From Anadara kagoshimensis (lineage: Eukaryota > Mollusca > Bivalvia > Arcoida > Arcidae): a stretch of 64,000 bases of DNA. Position 1 is the stretch's first letter, and each line of letters starts with the position of its first letter. Below, piece by piece: positions 22,225 to 33,600 of this stretch. The position numbers and the translations under genes were made by a program. The stretch lies in assembly GCA_021292105.1 (NCBI GenBank), contig CM037865.1, positions 67,441,130 through 67,505,129 of the forward strand. The letters run 5' to 3'. Below the pieces are notes generated by a model, which worked only from the letters and a program-made list of their open reading frames with translations, searched no databases and was not told the DNA's origin.

Positions 22225-23126
22225 AATTGTTTCCGTTTGTACCTCCTCAACTTTTTCCGTTTCCTTTTTATCCATTGTAAGCACATCTTCAGCGTTTGGA
22301 GGGTATAACTTGTCCCTATATATAGAACCATCCGGAAATATTAATTTATCTTTTACTACTTTGGTGTTTATGTTTTGCTCTCTATATGCACTACTGATTT
22401 CATACAGTTTCTTACGTTTCTCAACTATTTCCAGAGGAGATTGTGGTGTTATTCTAAACGGAATATGTACATTCTGGGACCTCATGCTTTCTGTGCTTTT
22501 AATATCTCATCCTTTGCATCCCTATCTACGAGTTTAGCTGTTATTGTCCTTGGTCTCCCGTTTGGATTTGGTTTAGGACTATTCCTATGTGCTCTGACAA
22601 AGTCGACCTCTAAACCTAACTTTTCTTTTATTTCCCGCTTTAAATCTACAGCAAGATTCTCATGCTCAGACTCTTCAAAATTATGGACTAAAATATTATC
22701 TCTCATAGATCTACTTCTCAGGTCCGTTATTTCATTATTTTGTTCGGTAACTTTCCTATCCAGCCTAATTACTAGGGATTTTAAGAGTTCCACATCTTTT
22801 TTCAAAGCTTTATTTTCTTTGAATAAGTGTGTAACGTCTAAATTATTATCCTCTGCTTGCTGGGCTACATGTTTTAAACTACCAACCATACCCTCACTAC
22901 CCCAAAGATCGTTATGTATTCCTGTTATTGATTTTTCTAGTCCATCTATTCTACACATACCTTGTCTTATATCTTGTAAATCTCTATGTATTAAAGGTAT
23001 TTGTGCTAGAGCAGTGCTCACCTCGGTAGGTAAAACAAAATGTCCTGAGCTCTGTCCTCTATTCTCACCTGGATGGTCATCTTTCGTCGCTCGTTTTAAA
23101 CTTTCAAGAGACATTTTAAAGCCCAA
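22216..23126 (-). pseudogene. LINE-D ORF1 fragment (L1-ORF1p-like)
   Basis: One frame break near 22484 separates 23126-22482 from 22485-22216. The first part has a coiled coil (NKALKKDVELLKS-like heptads at about 22810-22740), then RRM-type RSMRDNILVHNFEE and FVRAHRNSPKP. The second part is the C-terminal domain (PPNAEDV near its end). ORF2 is absent. The last codons lie inside the palindrome arm, so the copy is truncated or rearranged there. Confidence 0.8.
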
Positions 23127-23269
23127 AAATGTAATATCTTGCTACAAATAACTTTTATACTACAACCTGTATACTTTTTTCAATCAAAATGTCTAATTTG
23201 AAGAAAACATTTGTTCCGCTCTTAACTATGCGTCCACTACGTAGCCATTTGTCACGTGATCTCTTACGT

Positions 23270-23576
23270 GGACTTCGTACAACGAAGTAGGTTGCTTGCA
23301 AATAAATTGTTGACTCAGGGATATTGCAAGCCTAGTCTTATCAAGGCCCTCAAAAATTATTGTTGATAAATTTGATGTCTCTGTGTCCAGGATTGCCCTG
23401 AATATATTTGACGTCTCATAGTTCCATGTTCCTTTCACACAATTTTGATTACACACGTGGCGGGTGTAGCTAGCTAAACAGGAAGTGCTTACCCTTCCGG
23501 AGCACCCGGCCTCACGTGTCTAACCTTACTTGTCAGCTTCTGGATTGTGATTCGGACATGGATTAGTGTGTTTGTT
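23270..23576 (+). mobile_element. Penelope-like element 3' end
   Basis: The piece starts at the codons for an LANKLL-like stretch, keeps KPSLIKALK-like codons with a short deletion, and runs through the tail CTTCCGGAGCACCCGGCCTC to GATTCGGACATGGATTAGTG. It is the same family as 15656-15990. Confidence 0.85.
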
Positions 23577-24060
23577 TTTTATTTTATTGCTTGAGGCAGA
23601 TTTGTAGGAGAATTGTGGCACTAGTTTCACACAATTGAAGTTAACTTTTGGGTAAAACCTGTTACATAGGGATTAAAATAAGCGAAGCGAGTTAGTCACC
23701 TTCTGATCAATATATCAATATAAGTTTTAATCTATCTTAATTCAGAATTCAGAACCGGGTTTTAAGCAACTAAACTCTTGCTGTGGCCGGTAAACAAACT
23801 TTAATGTTTAACCTCTAGTATTTGTGGATTCAAAAAGTTGAATGCATTACACACTTTTACAATATTACGATTACTTTTCATTCATAATTATTCAATGAAG
23901 CAGAGAGCATTAACAGAATCGACAGATCCATTTCTACACAGCAGGGTTGGGTATCTATAAGCTTATTTAACGGTCACACATGTAATTTATACACGTGTAG
24001 TGTTCGTGACTTTTCAGATAGCATCGAGTTAAATTGAAATCGTAAGATATACCCATTTTT
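23577..24060 (+). repeat. Dispersed repeat R2, copy 1
   Basis: About 480 bases, from TTGCTTGAGGCAG to CGTAAGATATACCCATTTTT, recur almost unchanged at 31070-31556, with roughly eight single-base differences and one short deletion by eye. The copy is wedged between a Penelope-like tail and the pearl/Helentron-like element. It has no coding capacity and no clear terminal inverted repeats; its class is unknown. Confidence 0.85.
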
Positions 24061-26510
24061 AGCTCAACTGGCTTTAGCCAGATGAGCTATTGGCATGATG
24101 TGTGTGTGCGTGCGTGCGTGCGTGCGTGCGTCCGTTAACAGCAAAAACTCTGAAACTACCAGGCCTTTTGAAACCTAATTTGCTGTGCAAGGTCCTTGCT
24201 AGAGTCTGACTGTAGATTATACAAATCATGATGATTAGATATCCAAGATGGCTACCGTTACTAAAAATAGAAAAAAACCTAAAAAAATCTTCTTCTCTAG
24301 AACCAGTCATTGGAGGCAAAATCTGATTTGATATTTGGCTTCTAGATGGTCTTAACCTCTAAGTTTTCACATTTCGTGGAATTCTGACAAAAAATAGGTA
24401 ACGCGTTTTTGCGTTTAATTTTGCAAAAATCGTAAAATAGCTTTAAATAGTTTAAAATTGTTATAACTTGACTATTAGATCAGATAATGACATGGGGTTT
24501 TCAGTTTTGACATATTCTTGTAATTACCTTCAAAATGGGGTCAAGGTCAATTGTGAAGGTCATGACCTAATTTTTACCTTTTTGATTTTATTTATTATTT
24601 CGAAAACTATAAACTTTTTGTATAGGCATGGATATTGGAATATTGTTGGTCATTTTGATGTATAGATTAAGGTCATGGGTTCAAAGGTCAAGGTCACAGG
24701 CGCGAAATAATACTAAAACAGTTCATTATCTTGAAAACTATAAACTTTTTATATAGGCATGTATATTAGAATGATGCAACGGTCATTTTGATGTATAGAT
24801 TAAGGTCATGAGTTTAAAGGTCAAGGTCACAGACGCGAAATAATACTGTATCGGTTCATTATCTTGCAAACTATAAACTTTTTGTATAGGCATGTATATT
24901 GGAATATTGTTTGTATTGATACAACGATTATTTTGGTGTATAGAAAAAGGCAATATGGGTCCAAAGGTCAAGGTCACAGAAGCAAAACAATACATAAATG
25001 GTTCATTATCTCGAAAACTATAAACATTTTATATAGGCATGTATATAGGAATAGTGTTAGTATTGATGCAACGGTCATTTTGATGTATAGATTAAGGTCA
25101 TGGGTTCAAAGGTCAAGGTCACAGACGCGAAATAATACTGTATCGGTTCATTATCTTGCAAACTATAAACTTTTTGTATAGGCATGTATATTGGAATATT
25201 GTTTGTATTGATGCAACGATCATTTTAATGTATAGAAAAAGGTCATGGTTCCAAAAGTCAAGGTCACAGAAGCAAACCAATATCGAAATGGTTCATTATC
25301 TTGAAAACTATAAACTTATTGTATAGGCATGCATATTAGAATGTTGTAGGTATTGATACTACAATCATTTTGATGTATAGATTAAGGTCATGGGTTCAAA
25401 GGTCAAGGTCACAGACACGAAAGAATACTGAAATGGTTCATTATCTTGAAAACTATAAATTTTTGTATAGGCATGTATATTGGAATATTGTTGGTATTGA
25501 TGCAACGGTCATTTTGATGTATAGATTAAGGTCATGGGTTCAAAGGTCAAGGTCACAGACACGAAAGAATACTGAAACTGTTCATTATCTTGAAAACTAT
25601 AAACTTTTTGTATAGGCATGTATATTAGAATGTTGTAGGTATTGATACAACGATCATTTTGGTGTATAGAAAAAGGCCATGGGTCCAAAGGTCAAGGTCA
25701 CAGATGCAAAACAAAATCAAAAATATTTATTAACACAAAAACTATAAATTTTTTGTATAGGCATGTATATTAGAATATTGTTGGTATTGATGAAGCGATC
25801 ATTGTAATATATAGATTAAGGCCAGGGGTTCAAAGGTCAAGGTCACAGATACGACATAATACTGAAATGGTTAATTATCTTGAAAACTATTAACATTTCT
25901 ATAGTCATATATATTAAAATGTTGTAGATATTAATTCAACTACTATTTTGATGTATAGATTAAGGTCATGGGTTCAAAGGTCAAGGTCACGGATGCAAAA
26001 ATTGCTGAAATTGTTATATCTTCACTATTTGATCAGATAATGACATAGGGTTTTCAGTTTTGAAATATTCCTGTAATTACCTTCAAAATGAGGTCAAGGT
26101 CAATTGTGTAGGTTATTACCTAATGTTTTACCTTTCCTGAAAAAAAAATAGTAGACCCAATTTTTAGGCAGATTACAAACAAGATGTGTGTTTCAACCAA
26201 ATCATTGAAAATTTTCTCCTGAATTGGCCAATTCTAACCCAATACAGCATAAAAAGTCCTTTAGTAATAGTAATCCAAACGTTGTGTCTGGCATATCAGT
26301 TAAAATCCAATGTGGCTTCTGTTCCTATACATAGCAAAAACATGAAAGACCAATGCAGATTTGGTTTCCAACCACTTTGGTTCCAGTTGCAATTGTAAAA
26401 AGGAGGGGGAATGCCATTTCACAAGAGTTGCACGTTATTTATCCAAAATGTAAATTACCTGCCAGTTGAGCACCACAGGCCCTATTGGGTCTCTTGTTTG
26501 AATGCGTTAT
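24061..26510 (+). mobile_element. Pearl/Helentron-like non-autonomous element with internal tandem array
   Basis: The left end is GCTCAACTGGC followed by a GCGT microsatellite (24103-24130). The right end is GCCAGTTGAGC (26460-26471) followed by a CACAGGCCCTATTGGGTCTC segment; the two ends are exact inverted repeats over 11 bases. Inside is a tandem array flanked by direct repeats of about 135 bases (24455-24590 and 26000-26135, both with GATCAGATAATGACAT). Subterminal inverted repeats, a microsatellite and a core of about 146-bp repeats match the described plan of molluscan pearl and Helentron-associated elements. Assignment is by architecture only. Confidence 0.65.
24660..26000 (+). repeat. 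Tandem array of about 146-bp units
   Basis: Ten units are marked by AAAGGTCAAGGTCAC at about 24687, 24818, 24963, 25109, 25250, 25398, 25542, 25687, 25830 and 25978; the first interval is shorter (about 130). Each unit also has ACTATAAACTTTTTGTATAGG and TTTTGATGTATAGATTAAGG. It is non-coding; short open frames in it are by-products. Confidence 0.92.
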
Positions 26511-26639
26511 TAAAAAATTTCAAAAGTAGTGCATGACATAACCATCCACAGGCATACCGTTGCTGTCCAAATCACATTATAAAAAAGCAAATATTTTTGT
26601 AGACTTGCAAATTAAAGTAAACATATTATCTTCCACCTG

Positions 26640-26700
26640 GAGAAAGTAAGGCCCGGTGCTCCGGAAGTGTAAGCCACTCCTGTAAACGAACAACAATAAA
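26640..26700 (-). mobile_element. Penelope-like tail fragment
   Basis: The plus strand reads GGCCCGGTGCTCCGGAAGTG, then a short CCTGT-type end, which is the reverse complement of the GGTGCTTACCC...GGAGCACCCGG tail segment. Confidence 0.6.
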
Positions 26701-26738
26701 TAACACGCTATGAAACCAAACCCCGGTGTAGATTATTC

Positions 26739-28016
26739 TTGATGTACTATTGGACATTTAATATTATAACGAATAAAAACACGTGTTTTTTAATTGATGT
26801 AATTTTAGAGATAACAACATTATTATTTTATTGTAGGTACACATCTGTGTTTTTTCTACTAGTCGCAGTGTCACTTCTAAGTACCATCATATATACAACA
26901 AAATCACAATTGTTCGTAGTTCGACATAAAAGAATAAAGATCCATAACATCACAGAAAACTTACTAGAGCAATATAAAGGAATAAATGTAACAATAAAGG
27001 CGGGCAAAAAAATCGGCACATTTCCAATATCTTATAAACGTATGCCAACTGAGTATAACCTGGAAAGGAAAAGAACTTCTGGGAAAAAATTAATACTGTT
27101 TTTCAATAGGCCAGTTGATTTTCGTTGGACATTTGATACATGTGAATATGACAAATGTGAATACACGTATGATAAAAGAGATTATTTAATAAGTGACGCC
27201 ATATTGTTCCATGCGCCATATGTACATCGCAGACTAACAGACCTGCCACCAAAACCAAAAGGACAAATTTGGATTTACATGTCACAGGAACCACCATCAG
27301 AAGTACGTACTTCATACAAAGATTGGATAAACGCTTTTAACTGGACTTGGACCAACCGAAGAGATGCTGACATATTTGATCCTTATGGAGAAGTTCAAGT
27401 GAACACTAGTCTCGCTAATATGAACATGTCAGAGACGTTCAGAATTAAAAACAAAACAGCATTTTGGTTTGTAAGTCACTGTAAAACTCAGGCAAAGAGA
27501 GAAAAGTACGTCAAACTTCTACAGAAACATATCGAAATAGATGTATTAGGAAGATGTTCGTCTAAGAAAAAACGGGATAGAAAAAATAAACATATGTTGG
27601 CAAAATATTATAAGTTTCATATATCATTTGAGAACTCATTATGTAGAGACTATATTACAGAAAAAATACTGCATATACTCCCTGCTCCAATCGTACCGAT
27701 TGTACGAGGGGAGCCAACATCAGAACTTTTTCTACCACCGGGCTCTTACATTGATACCAAACATTACAACTCAACATCACACTTAGGAAAATATTTAAAA
27801 GAACTTGAATTCAATGAAACAGAATATATCAAGTACTTTAATTGGAAAAAATATTACAAAGTATTTCAGAATGGTAGACGAGGAACTTGTAGTTTTTGTA
27901 AACTTTTACACAATGCTCAACACCACCGGGTATTATATCATGATATACATGAATGGGTGAACAACCCTGCAGGAAAACCGTTATGTAACACTAACCCACA
28001 GGACTTAAACAGATAA
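26739..28016 (+). CDS. Alpha-1,3-fucosyltransferase (GT10 family)
   Basis: A 425-residue open frame. A single transmembrane segment at residues 34-52 is followed by a stem and a lumenal GT10 catalytic domain, so this is a type II Golgi protein that would transfer fucose from GDP-fucose to GlcNAc-containing glycans. Landmarks are FFNRPVDFRW (121-130), WTWTNRRDADI (202-212), FVSHCKT (244-250), IDVLGRC (267-273) and the donor-binding YKFHISFENSLCRDYITEK (291-309). Eight N-glycosylation sequons are visible. A TTTTATTGTAG acceptor-like site at 26826-26836 sits just before the transmembrane codons, so the true start may lie in an upstream exon and residues 1-32 may be intronic. From there the coding frame is intact, as in many intron-poor molluscan fucosyltransferases. 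Confidence 0.9.
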   Translation: MMYYWTFNIITNKNTCFLIDVILEITTLLFYCRYTSVFFLLVAVSLLSTIIYTTKSQLFVVRHKRIKIHNITENLLEQYKGINVTIKAGKKIGTFPISYKRMPTEYNLERKRTSGKKLILFFNRPVDFRWTFDTCEYDKCEYTYDKRDYLISDAILFHAPYVHRRLTDLPPKPKGQIWIYMSQEPPSEVRTSYKDWINAFNWTWTNRRDADIFDPYGEVQVNTSLANMNMSETFRIKNKTAFWFVSHCKTQAKREKYVKLLQKHIEIDVLGRCSSKKKRDRKNKHMLAKYYKFHISFENSLCRDYITEKILHILPAPIVPIVRGEPTSELFLPPGSYIDTKHYNSTSHLGKYLKELEFNETEYIKYFNWKKYYKVFQNGRRGTCSFCKLLHNAQHHRVLYHDIHEWVNNPAGKPLCNTNPQDLNR

Positions 28017-28439
28017 TAGTAAATAATATATAAATCTATATAGAAAATAGAAATAATTGGTTTGTTTATGCCCACAACTTCTGGTCGTGGTGTATATTTA
28101 TCCGAAAATGATAAAAACTGATAACGTTTTAGTTTATTAATTTTTGAAATGATATACTAGTAATCCAACTTGCGGTTTGTTGATTGTGACCGCTGTCAAG
28201 AGAACTGAGTTTGCTTTAATACACACTAATCAAACTATATATCTCATTTATGTCGGGTTGTAACCAGATGTGGAAGAAATATCAGTAACTCTACTTTTGC
28301 AATGTCTAATGTAAAAGAGAACGGTTCTAAAGCATGATACGTCTAACAGGAAATTGGTCGTTTCTTCCTAGGAACCTATGTCATTTCTAAAACCCGAGTG
28401 CTTGGATACATCACAGTTACTACCAAATGTCATTGTCAG
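28017..28439. other. 3' flank of fucosyltransferase; no gene
   Basis: AT-rich sequence that would include the 3' UTR; no clear poly(A) signal can be singled out. Confidence 0.4.
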
Positions 28440-28512
28440 ACTTGATCAGGGATTGAACCCGCCCTCTCACATACGGAACAAACATTCTACTAACTGAGCT
28501 ATTATAGTGGTT
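28440..28512 (-). mobile_element. tRNA-derived SINE head
   Basis: On the minus strand TAGCTCAGTTAGTAGAA matches a pol III A box and GGTTCAATCCC a B box, about 35 bases apart. The fold is not a complete tRNA, so it is called SINE or tRNA relic. Confidence 0.55.
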
Positions 28513-29039
28513 TAGTTGTTAATTGATACCAAACGTATTAATTTTGGTCGTAACAACTTAACTGTTATGCAAACATATTTCAGTAAAACAATTTAACTCT
28601 GAAACTATTTTCAATTCCGAAATATAAAACATTATGTTACATTGCATAATGACAAATTTATTGTTATCAGGATAACAACACATTTACATCAGAATAGGTC
28701 ATTTCGCAGAATGACATGGTCATTAATCACCAACACCGAATCAAGTGGCAAAAACACGTATTTTTTTAACCCTTAAATACTAGTTTTTCTCTTTTTTCAA
28801 TGTGGACTAAATCCAAGGTCTTGTTGAATACACATTTGTAAAGTGTGTCAACCATGCTGAATATACACGATTTTAAAATGGGATTCTGACATAGCAAGTA
28901 CATTGTGTGGCCAAATCTATTATGTTTAAAATGTAGTGCAGTGGTAAATTAATTCAGGTGTAATTATATGCAAACCAGAGACTGTCCCTTTGACAATATT
29001 GCAAAGTACTATCTATAAACACCTAATTAGAAACAAACG
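28513..29039. other. No gene seen
   Basis: AT-rich spacer; nothing recognised on either strand. Confidence 0.4.
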
Positions 29040-29290
29040 TACTCATCCATGTCCGAATCACAATCCAGAAACAAAGTAAAAACCCGCTACGTGTTTAATC
29101 AAAATTATGCATAAAAACATGGATCTATGGGCCGTCAAATATATCCACGACACAAAGACATCATACTTATCAACAGTACTGTAATGACGGTCATATGGGC
29201 TTTATGATAAGCCTAGGCTTGCAATATCCCTGGGTCAACATTTTATTTGCAAGCAGCCTGCTTCGTTGTACAAAAACCCCGTAGTGGGGA
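29040..29290 (-). mobile_element. Penelope-like element 3' end, interrupted by an LTR
   Basis: The plus strand starts with CATCCATGTCCGAATCACAA, lacks most of the hairpin tail, and then carries the RT C-terminal codons in reverse (AAGCCTAGGCTTGCAATATC, TTGTACAAA). Homology ends exactly at 29290, where the LTR begins. Confidence 0.8.
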
Positions 29291-29874
29291 TGTGACAGTG
29301 TGGCTTTTTATGTCATTTTCTATTTTACTTATTTCATTAATTTTAATATTTTATTTTTCTTTGTAGGTATTAGCTGAACTAATCAAATATGTTTATATTG
29401 TTTTGTAGGTGTTTATAGTCATAATAATGCAATTTGTCTTGTTTGTGTATGTCTAAAACTATGTATTAAATTGTCATGTTGTGTGATGTCTTTTGTAAAA
29501 GCTAATACTTGATTTCTTTCTTTATTAACCTTATTCTGCATGTACATATGCTAATTAGTTATGGGTCATTGATTCATTGTTCTGAAAAACTTGTTGGGTT
29601 GGTTTTCTGACACTTGGGTGGAGATTTTTGCATTGGCAAGATGTAGTTTCTTTGTCATCTCGAAGTAGTTCAAGTTTAGAGTTTGTTCCTCAGTTGTTAT
29701 AGTGAGAACATTATGAATATCTTGTAAAGGTCACGGAGAACCTCTAAACCATATTGAGGGGTTTGTGATCTACTCGTTGAAGAATTGTAAAATATAATTT
29801 AATATCGAAGTTTCTTCTATAAACATTTTAAACGGATGTAGTGTTTTGTTTACATCGAACCACAGCCGGTTACA
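29291..29874 (+). mobile_element. Putative LTR (5' end of an LTR retrotransposon)
   Basis: The segment begins TGTGAC exactly at the break in a Penelope-like copy, ends GTTACA, and is followed after four bases by a primer-binding-site-like TGGCGCCCAA. Matching TGT.AC/GT.ACA termini and a length of 584 bp fit a metazoan LTR. No second LTR, gag or pol is recognisable downstream in the window, so the element is partial or disrupted. Confidence 0.6.
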
Positions 29875-29878
29875 AATT

Positions 29879-29888
29879 TGGCGCCCAA
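29879..29888 (+). promoter_or_regulatory. Primer-binding site (tRNA-Lys-like)
   Basis: TGGCGCCCAA directly after the LTR resembles the start of the primer-binding site used with lysine tRNAs in metazoan LTR elements. Confidence 0.55.
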
Positions 29889-29890
29889 TT

Positions 29891-31069
29891 GCAACGTGTT
29901 TTACATTGATTGATAATGGATGATCCCAGTATTCGCCGGAAGTGACAGGAGATCCGGTATATTCTAGTGTCAAGGACATTGTAGAAACACATGTGTGTTG
30001 TGAGGAAGTGTTTTCAAATTCTAGTGGATGTTGCTGATTTTCGACGTCGATTAGGACAATTATTACGGTAATTTATTAAAGCAGTTGTTTGTTATTTGCG
30101 CATATGTCCGAAACTGACTTTGCGAATTTATTTATTTATTGATCAGCTGATAGTTTGTGATAGACATTAATGGCCACACAGACTTTATATGACTTTTGAG
30201 TTATAGTTTAGAATATAATCATAATACCATGCATGGTGCCCGTGTGTCCCGATATAGACATTAGTTTTGAATGATTTTCCCGTGTGTCCCATAAATTATT
30301 TTGGCCCATTTTTTTGTGTTGTTGGACATAAACAAAGTTTTAAATTATGTGATTGCAACACATTGTGTACACATAGTAGATTTATTTTTTTTTCTAGGTA
30401 TGAATGTGGCAAGTTACTAATAATCAGATGCACTTCACAAATTAAATTAATTGCCCATATTTATCAATCATATTCAGCTGTTACTTTAATCTTGATTAGC
30501 AATCTTTGTGTACATCTAATCACTCAGTGGTTTTTGCTATTGGATTACCTCCCTTATTTTTATTGGTGGTCTAGCACTTTGGTATATTGGTGTTTAAGGT
30601 GTGGTGCTTTGGACAAGTTTTCAGTTGTGTTGATATTTAATCGGGTCTTGCAGTGGTATTGTTTGTTTATTTACAAACAATATTGTTTTGGTTTCCCATA
30701 TATATATTTGTACTAACATCTTTATATAACATTTTATGTCATTTGTGTTTTATGTTACATGTTACATGTTACATGTTATTTTGTTGTAAATAATTGCCAT
30801 TAATTATATATTTGTTGTAAATTTGCTTATATTACATTTTCAATATTGTTATATAATTAAATAATTTTATTTATTTATTTTTCAGACACTTTAACTATTT
30901 TTTTTTCTTTCTTTCCCTTTAATTTCAAAATTTATTTTTATTTCAGGTGTTTATAAATGCTATTAACTTCATCAATTTTATTTATTTTTCAGGTAATTTG
31001 GGGTTTCAATTAACCTTAACTCATTTATTTATTTATTTATCTATTTATTTATTTATTTATTTCATAGGG
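29891..31069. other. Possible LTR-element leader; AT-rich, no convincing gene
   Basis: An open frame at 30267-30716 has no domain and a skewed Leu/Tyr/Phe composition. The latter part contains T-rich tracts and TTTA/ATTT repeats (30870-31060). No capsid or polymerase motif was found. Confidence 0.4.
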
Positions 31070-31556
31070 GCTTTTTATTTAATTGCTTGAGGCAGATTTG
31101 TATGAGAATTGTGGCACTAGTTTCACACAAGTTAACTTTTGGGTAAAACCTCTGTTACATAGGGATTAAAATAAGCCAAGCGAGTTAGTCACCTTCTGAT
31201 CAATATATCAATATAAGTTTCAATCTATCTTAATTCAGAATTCAGAACCGGGTTTTAAGCAACTAAACTCTTGCTGTGACCGGTAAACAAACTTTAATGT
31301 TTAACCTCTAGTATTTGTGGATTCAAAAAGTTGAATGCATTACACACTTTTACAATATTACGATTACTTTTCATTCATAATTATTCAATGAAGCAGAGAG
31401 CATTAACAGAATCGACAGATCCATTTCTACACAGCAGGGTTGGGTATCTATAAGCTTATTTAACGGTCACACATGTAATTTATACACGTGTAGTGTTCGT
31501 GACTTTTTAGATAGCATCGAGTTAAATTGAAATCGTAAGATATACCCATTTTTTAA
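31070..31556 (+). repeat. Dispersed repeat R2, copy 2
   Basis: Near-identical to 23577-24060 from TTGCTTGAGGCAG through CTATAAGCTTATTTAACGG to GATATACCCATTTTT. The flanking sequence differs on both sides, which fits two insertions or a copy-paste event. Confidence 0.85.
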
Positions 31557-32004
31557 TGCATTATTCGACCGAGGTGCGCTACAATTCAATTAAAAATTTT
31601 AGAACTTTATATTTAATTTTGAAAGAAGGCACTAGATCAAATCAAACCTTGTACATCATGACGCTGATGTTTGAATGATTGCTATATTCAACTGATAGAC
31701 CAGTTTCCCATAATGTGACCATATCACAGGTTACACAAGGTTTTGGCAGGGAACACATAAGATTAATGGAACTTTTGCCGCAGATCCTGTACATAACGAT
31801 ATGTCATCCTTCATAGTAATACTAGATCTGCCTTTTTAGCTTTGAATGCGTATTTTGTGTGACTTCCGTACGACATATTCTTATCGTATGAATGCGATTT
31901 CTATTTTACTGCTGAAAGTCGCGAGCGCGCACGTGTGTGTGCAACTAGTGTGTGTGTGTGGTGTGTGTGTGTGTGTGTGTCCAATCGCATTTACGAACAT
32001 ATTT
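31557..32004. other. Spacer with a (GT)n microsatellite
   Basis: Positions 31933-31980 are GT repeats. A GTTACACAAGGTTTTGGCAG motif at about 31730 is repeated at about 32096, hinting at a diverged relative of the foldback that follows. No gene. Confidence 0.5.
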
Positions 32005-32300
32005 CTTTGTCACCTTTCAAAGAATTTTTTCGCTTAGCGATTGGTTAACTTGCTGGGTAACATAGAACTATGTTCGGACATAAACGCACGCGTTATACAG
32101 GGTTTTGGCAGGTTACACGACCATCTGTACCCTGTCAAAGATCAATGTGCCCTTCATCTGCGGCTCAGAGTACATAAATCTTTGACATGATACATGGGGG
32201 CGTGTAACGTATCTAAACCCTATACAACTTACACTGTACCCTAAACAAATTAACCAATTGCTGCGTGAGAAATTCTTTGAAGGTTGACTAATTATTTAAA
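32005..32300. repeat. Imperfect foldback (inverted repeat)
   Basis: Outer arms: TTTCAAAGAATTTTTTCGC...GATTGGTTAA (32016-32048) against CAATTGCTGCGTGAGAAATT...TTGAAGG (32256-32286). Middle arms: GGGTTTTGGCAGGTTACACG against CGTGTAACGTATCTAAACCC. Inner arms: TGTCAAAGAT against ATCTTTGACA. The arms pair in nested order around about 32155, so this is a foldback element or old MITE. Confidence 0.65.
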
Positions 32301-33269
32301 AATTTTCGCTATTTATCGAGCTATTTGAGTTCGATTGCTTTGGTCGATTTGTTTAAAGCTCAGTAATAAATGCATAAATACAATAGTTTCTTATCATTTT
32401 ATGTTAATCTGCATAGTGATGTTTGAAAATACAACAGTTAGACAAAATGTTTTGTCACACTGTTGTCATTTTAATGTATAAAATTAATATTAGGATAGGG
32501 GAAAATTATAGTTTTTCCGGCCCACCACGTCTTGAATTTTCACTTGGTTTTAAGTAGTCAGTTTTGGAATAGTAGAGAACACTGAAAGCGCCACAGAAAA
32601 CAACCGATCTTCAGCGAGTGAATTGACAAACATTCTCCTTTTCTTACAAAAGATTTGCCAGGGTGTGACTCTAACCTAGATTGTTAGAGGCGCTGCGATA
32701 TATCAGGCAGCACTTTAGTCACCTCGGTAATGGAAAAATAGGAAAATAGTGAAAATTAAATCTTTGTATCAGCATCTGTTTGCTGTTAAATCAAGAATCA
32801 TAAGGATAAAGCGAGATAACTCTTTATTGACACAATGCTGAATTCACAATTGCAAAATAGGTCATGAGTGTAACTATATATTATACATTTATTGCCTTTC
32901 AGTGAGGGAGATACAAACAAATATTCATAATTCTTTTAAACAAAGGAAATAAATTGTTTATTATACCGAAAGATAACCGTGGTAATAAGACAAACAGAAA
33001 CAAAAATATTAAAAATAAGACAGCTGGAATGTAAAACATCAGCCGGAACTCATCGGAGGCAAACGCTAGAACAGCTTGATTGATTATGCATCGATGATGA
33101 CATCATAATTATCATTGTGACGTTATTGTGTATTCCGAATAAGGAATTTAAGGGATATGAGGGAAATTTCTATCCTGGTCATGTAATTGCACCCATCGAA
33201 TCAAATGTCAGTATTTATGAATGAGGTATAATAATATTGTATAATATGCAGCAGCAGAATCATGTGGTT
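32301..33269. other. No gene seen
   Basis: AT-rich intergenic sequence without recognised features. Confidence 0.4.
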
Positions 33270-33345
33270 TGTTTCAAGTTTTTAGTTTGCTTTGGGATTG
33301 TGGTTTGGACATAGATTAGTATGTTTGTTTTGGATGATCAAATTT
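33270..33345 (+). mobile_element. Penelope-like tail fragment
   Basis: TTTGGGATTGTGGTTTGGAC followed by ATAGATTAGTATGTTTGTTTT is the extreme 3' end of the Penelope-like family. Confidence 0.6.
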
Positions 33346-33477
33346 GAATTTTTTTGATTACGTAAAATGAATTCCGGTGTTTAATTTTGACATGGCTGTA
33401 CTGTATGTAATATCGTAAGTGACAATAGTGCTATAATTATTCTTCATATCCTGATCAGGATTTGTACACCAATACTG

Positions 33478-33600
33478 TGGTAGCTAAGTTGGCAGAGTGT
33501 TTGCTCCATAAGTGGGAGGTTCTGCGTTCGACGTCTCGATATAAGTGTGAAATACTTGAATGGGACGTTAAACATAATTACTCAATCAACTACACCAATC
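33478..33600 (+). mobile_element. tRNA-derived SINE
   Basis: A-box-like TAGCTAAGTTGGCAGAG, B-box-like GTTCGACGTC, then a body ending in GGGACGTTAAACATAATTAC and CAATCAAC repeats, the usual 3' end of molluscan SINEs. Confidence 0.65.

Noticed and set aside
22482..23126. Domesticated ORF1-derived gene
   Set aside because: A frameshift separates the C-terminal domain and the frame ends inside a palindrome; a LINE remnant is simpler.
24783..25615. Repeated frames reading RLRSWVQRSRSQTR
   Set aside because: By-products of the 146-bp array; stops and shifts vary between units.
30267..30716. 149-residue frame with membrane-like composition
   Set aside because: No domain, AT-rich codons, and it lies in the putative LTR-element leader; treated as chance.
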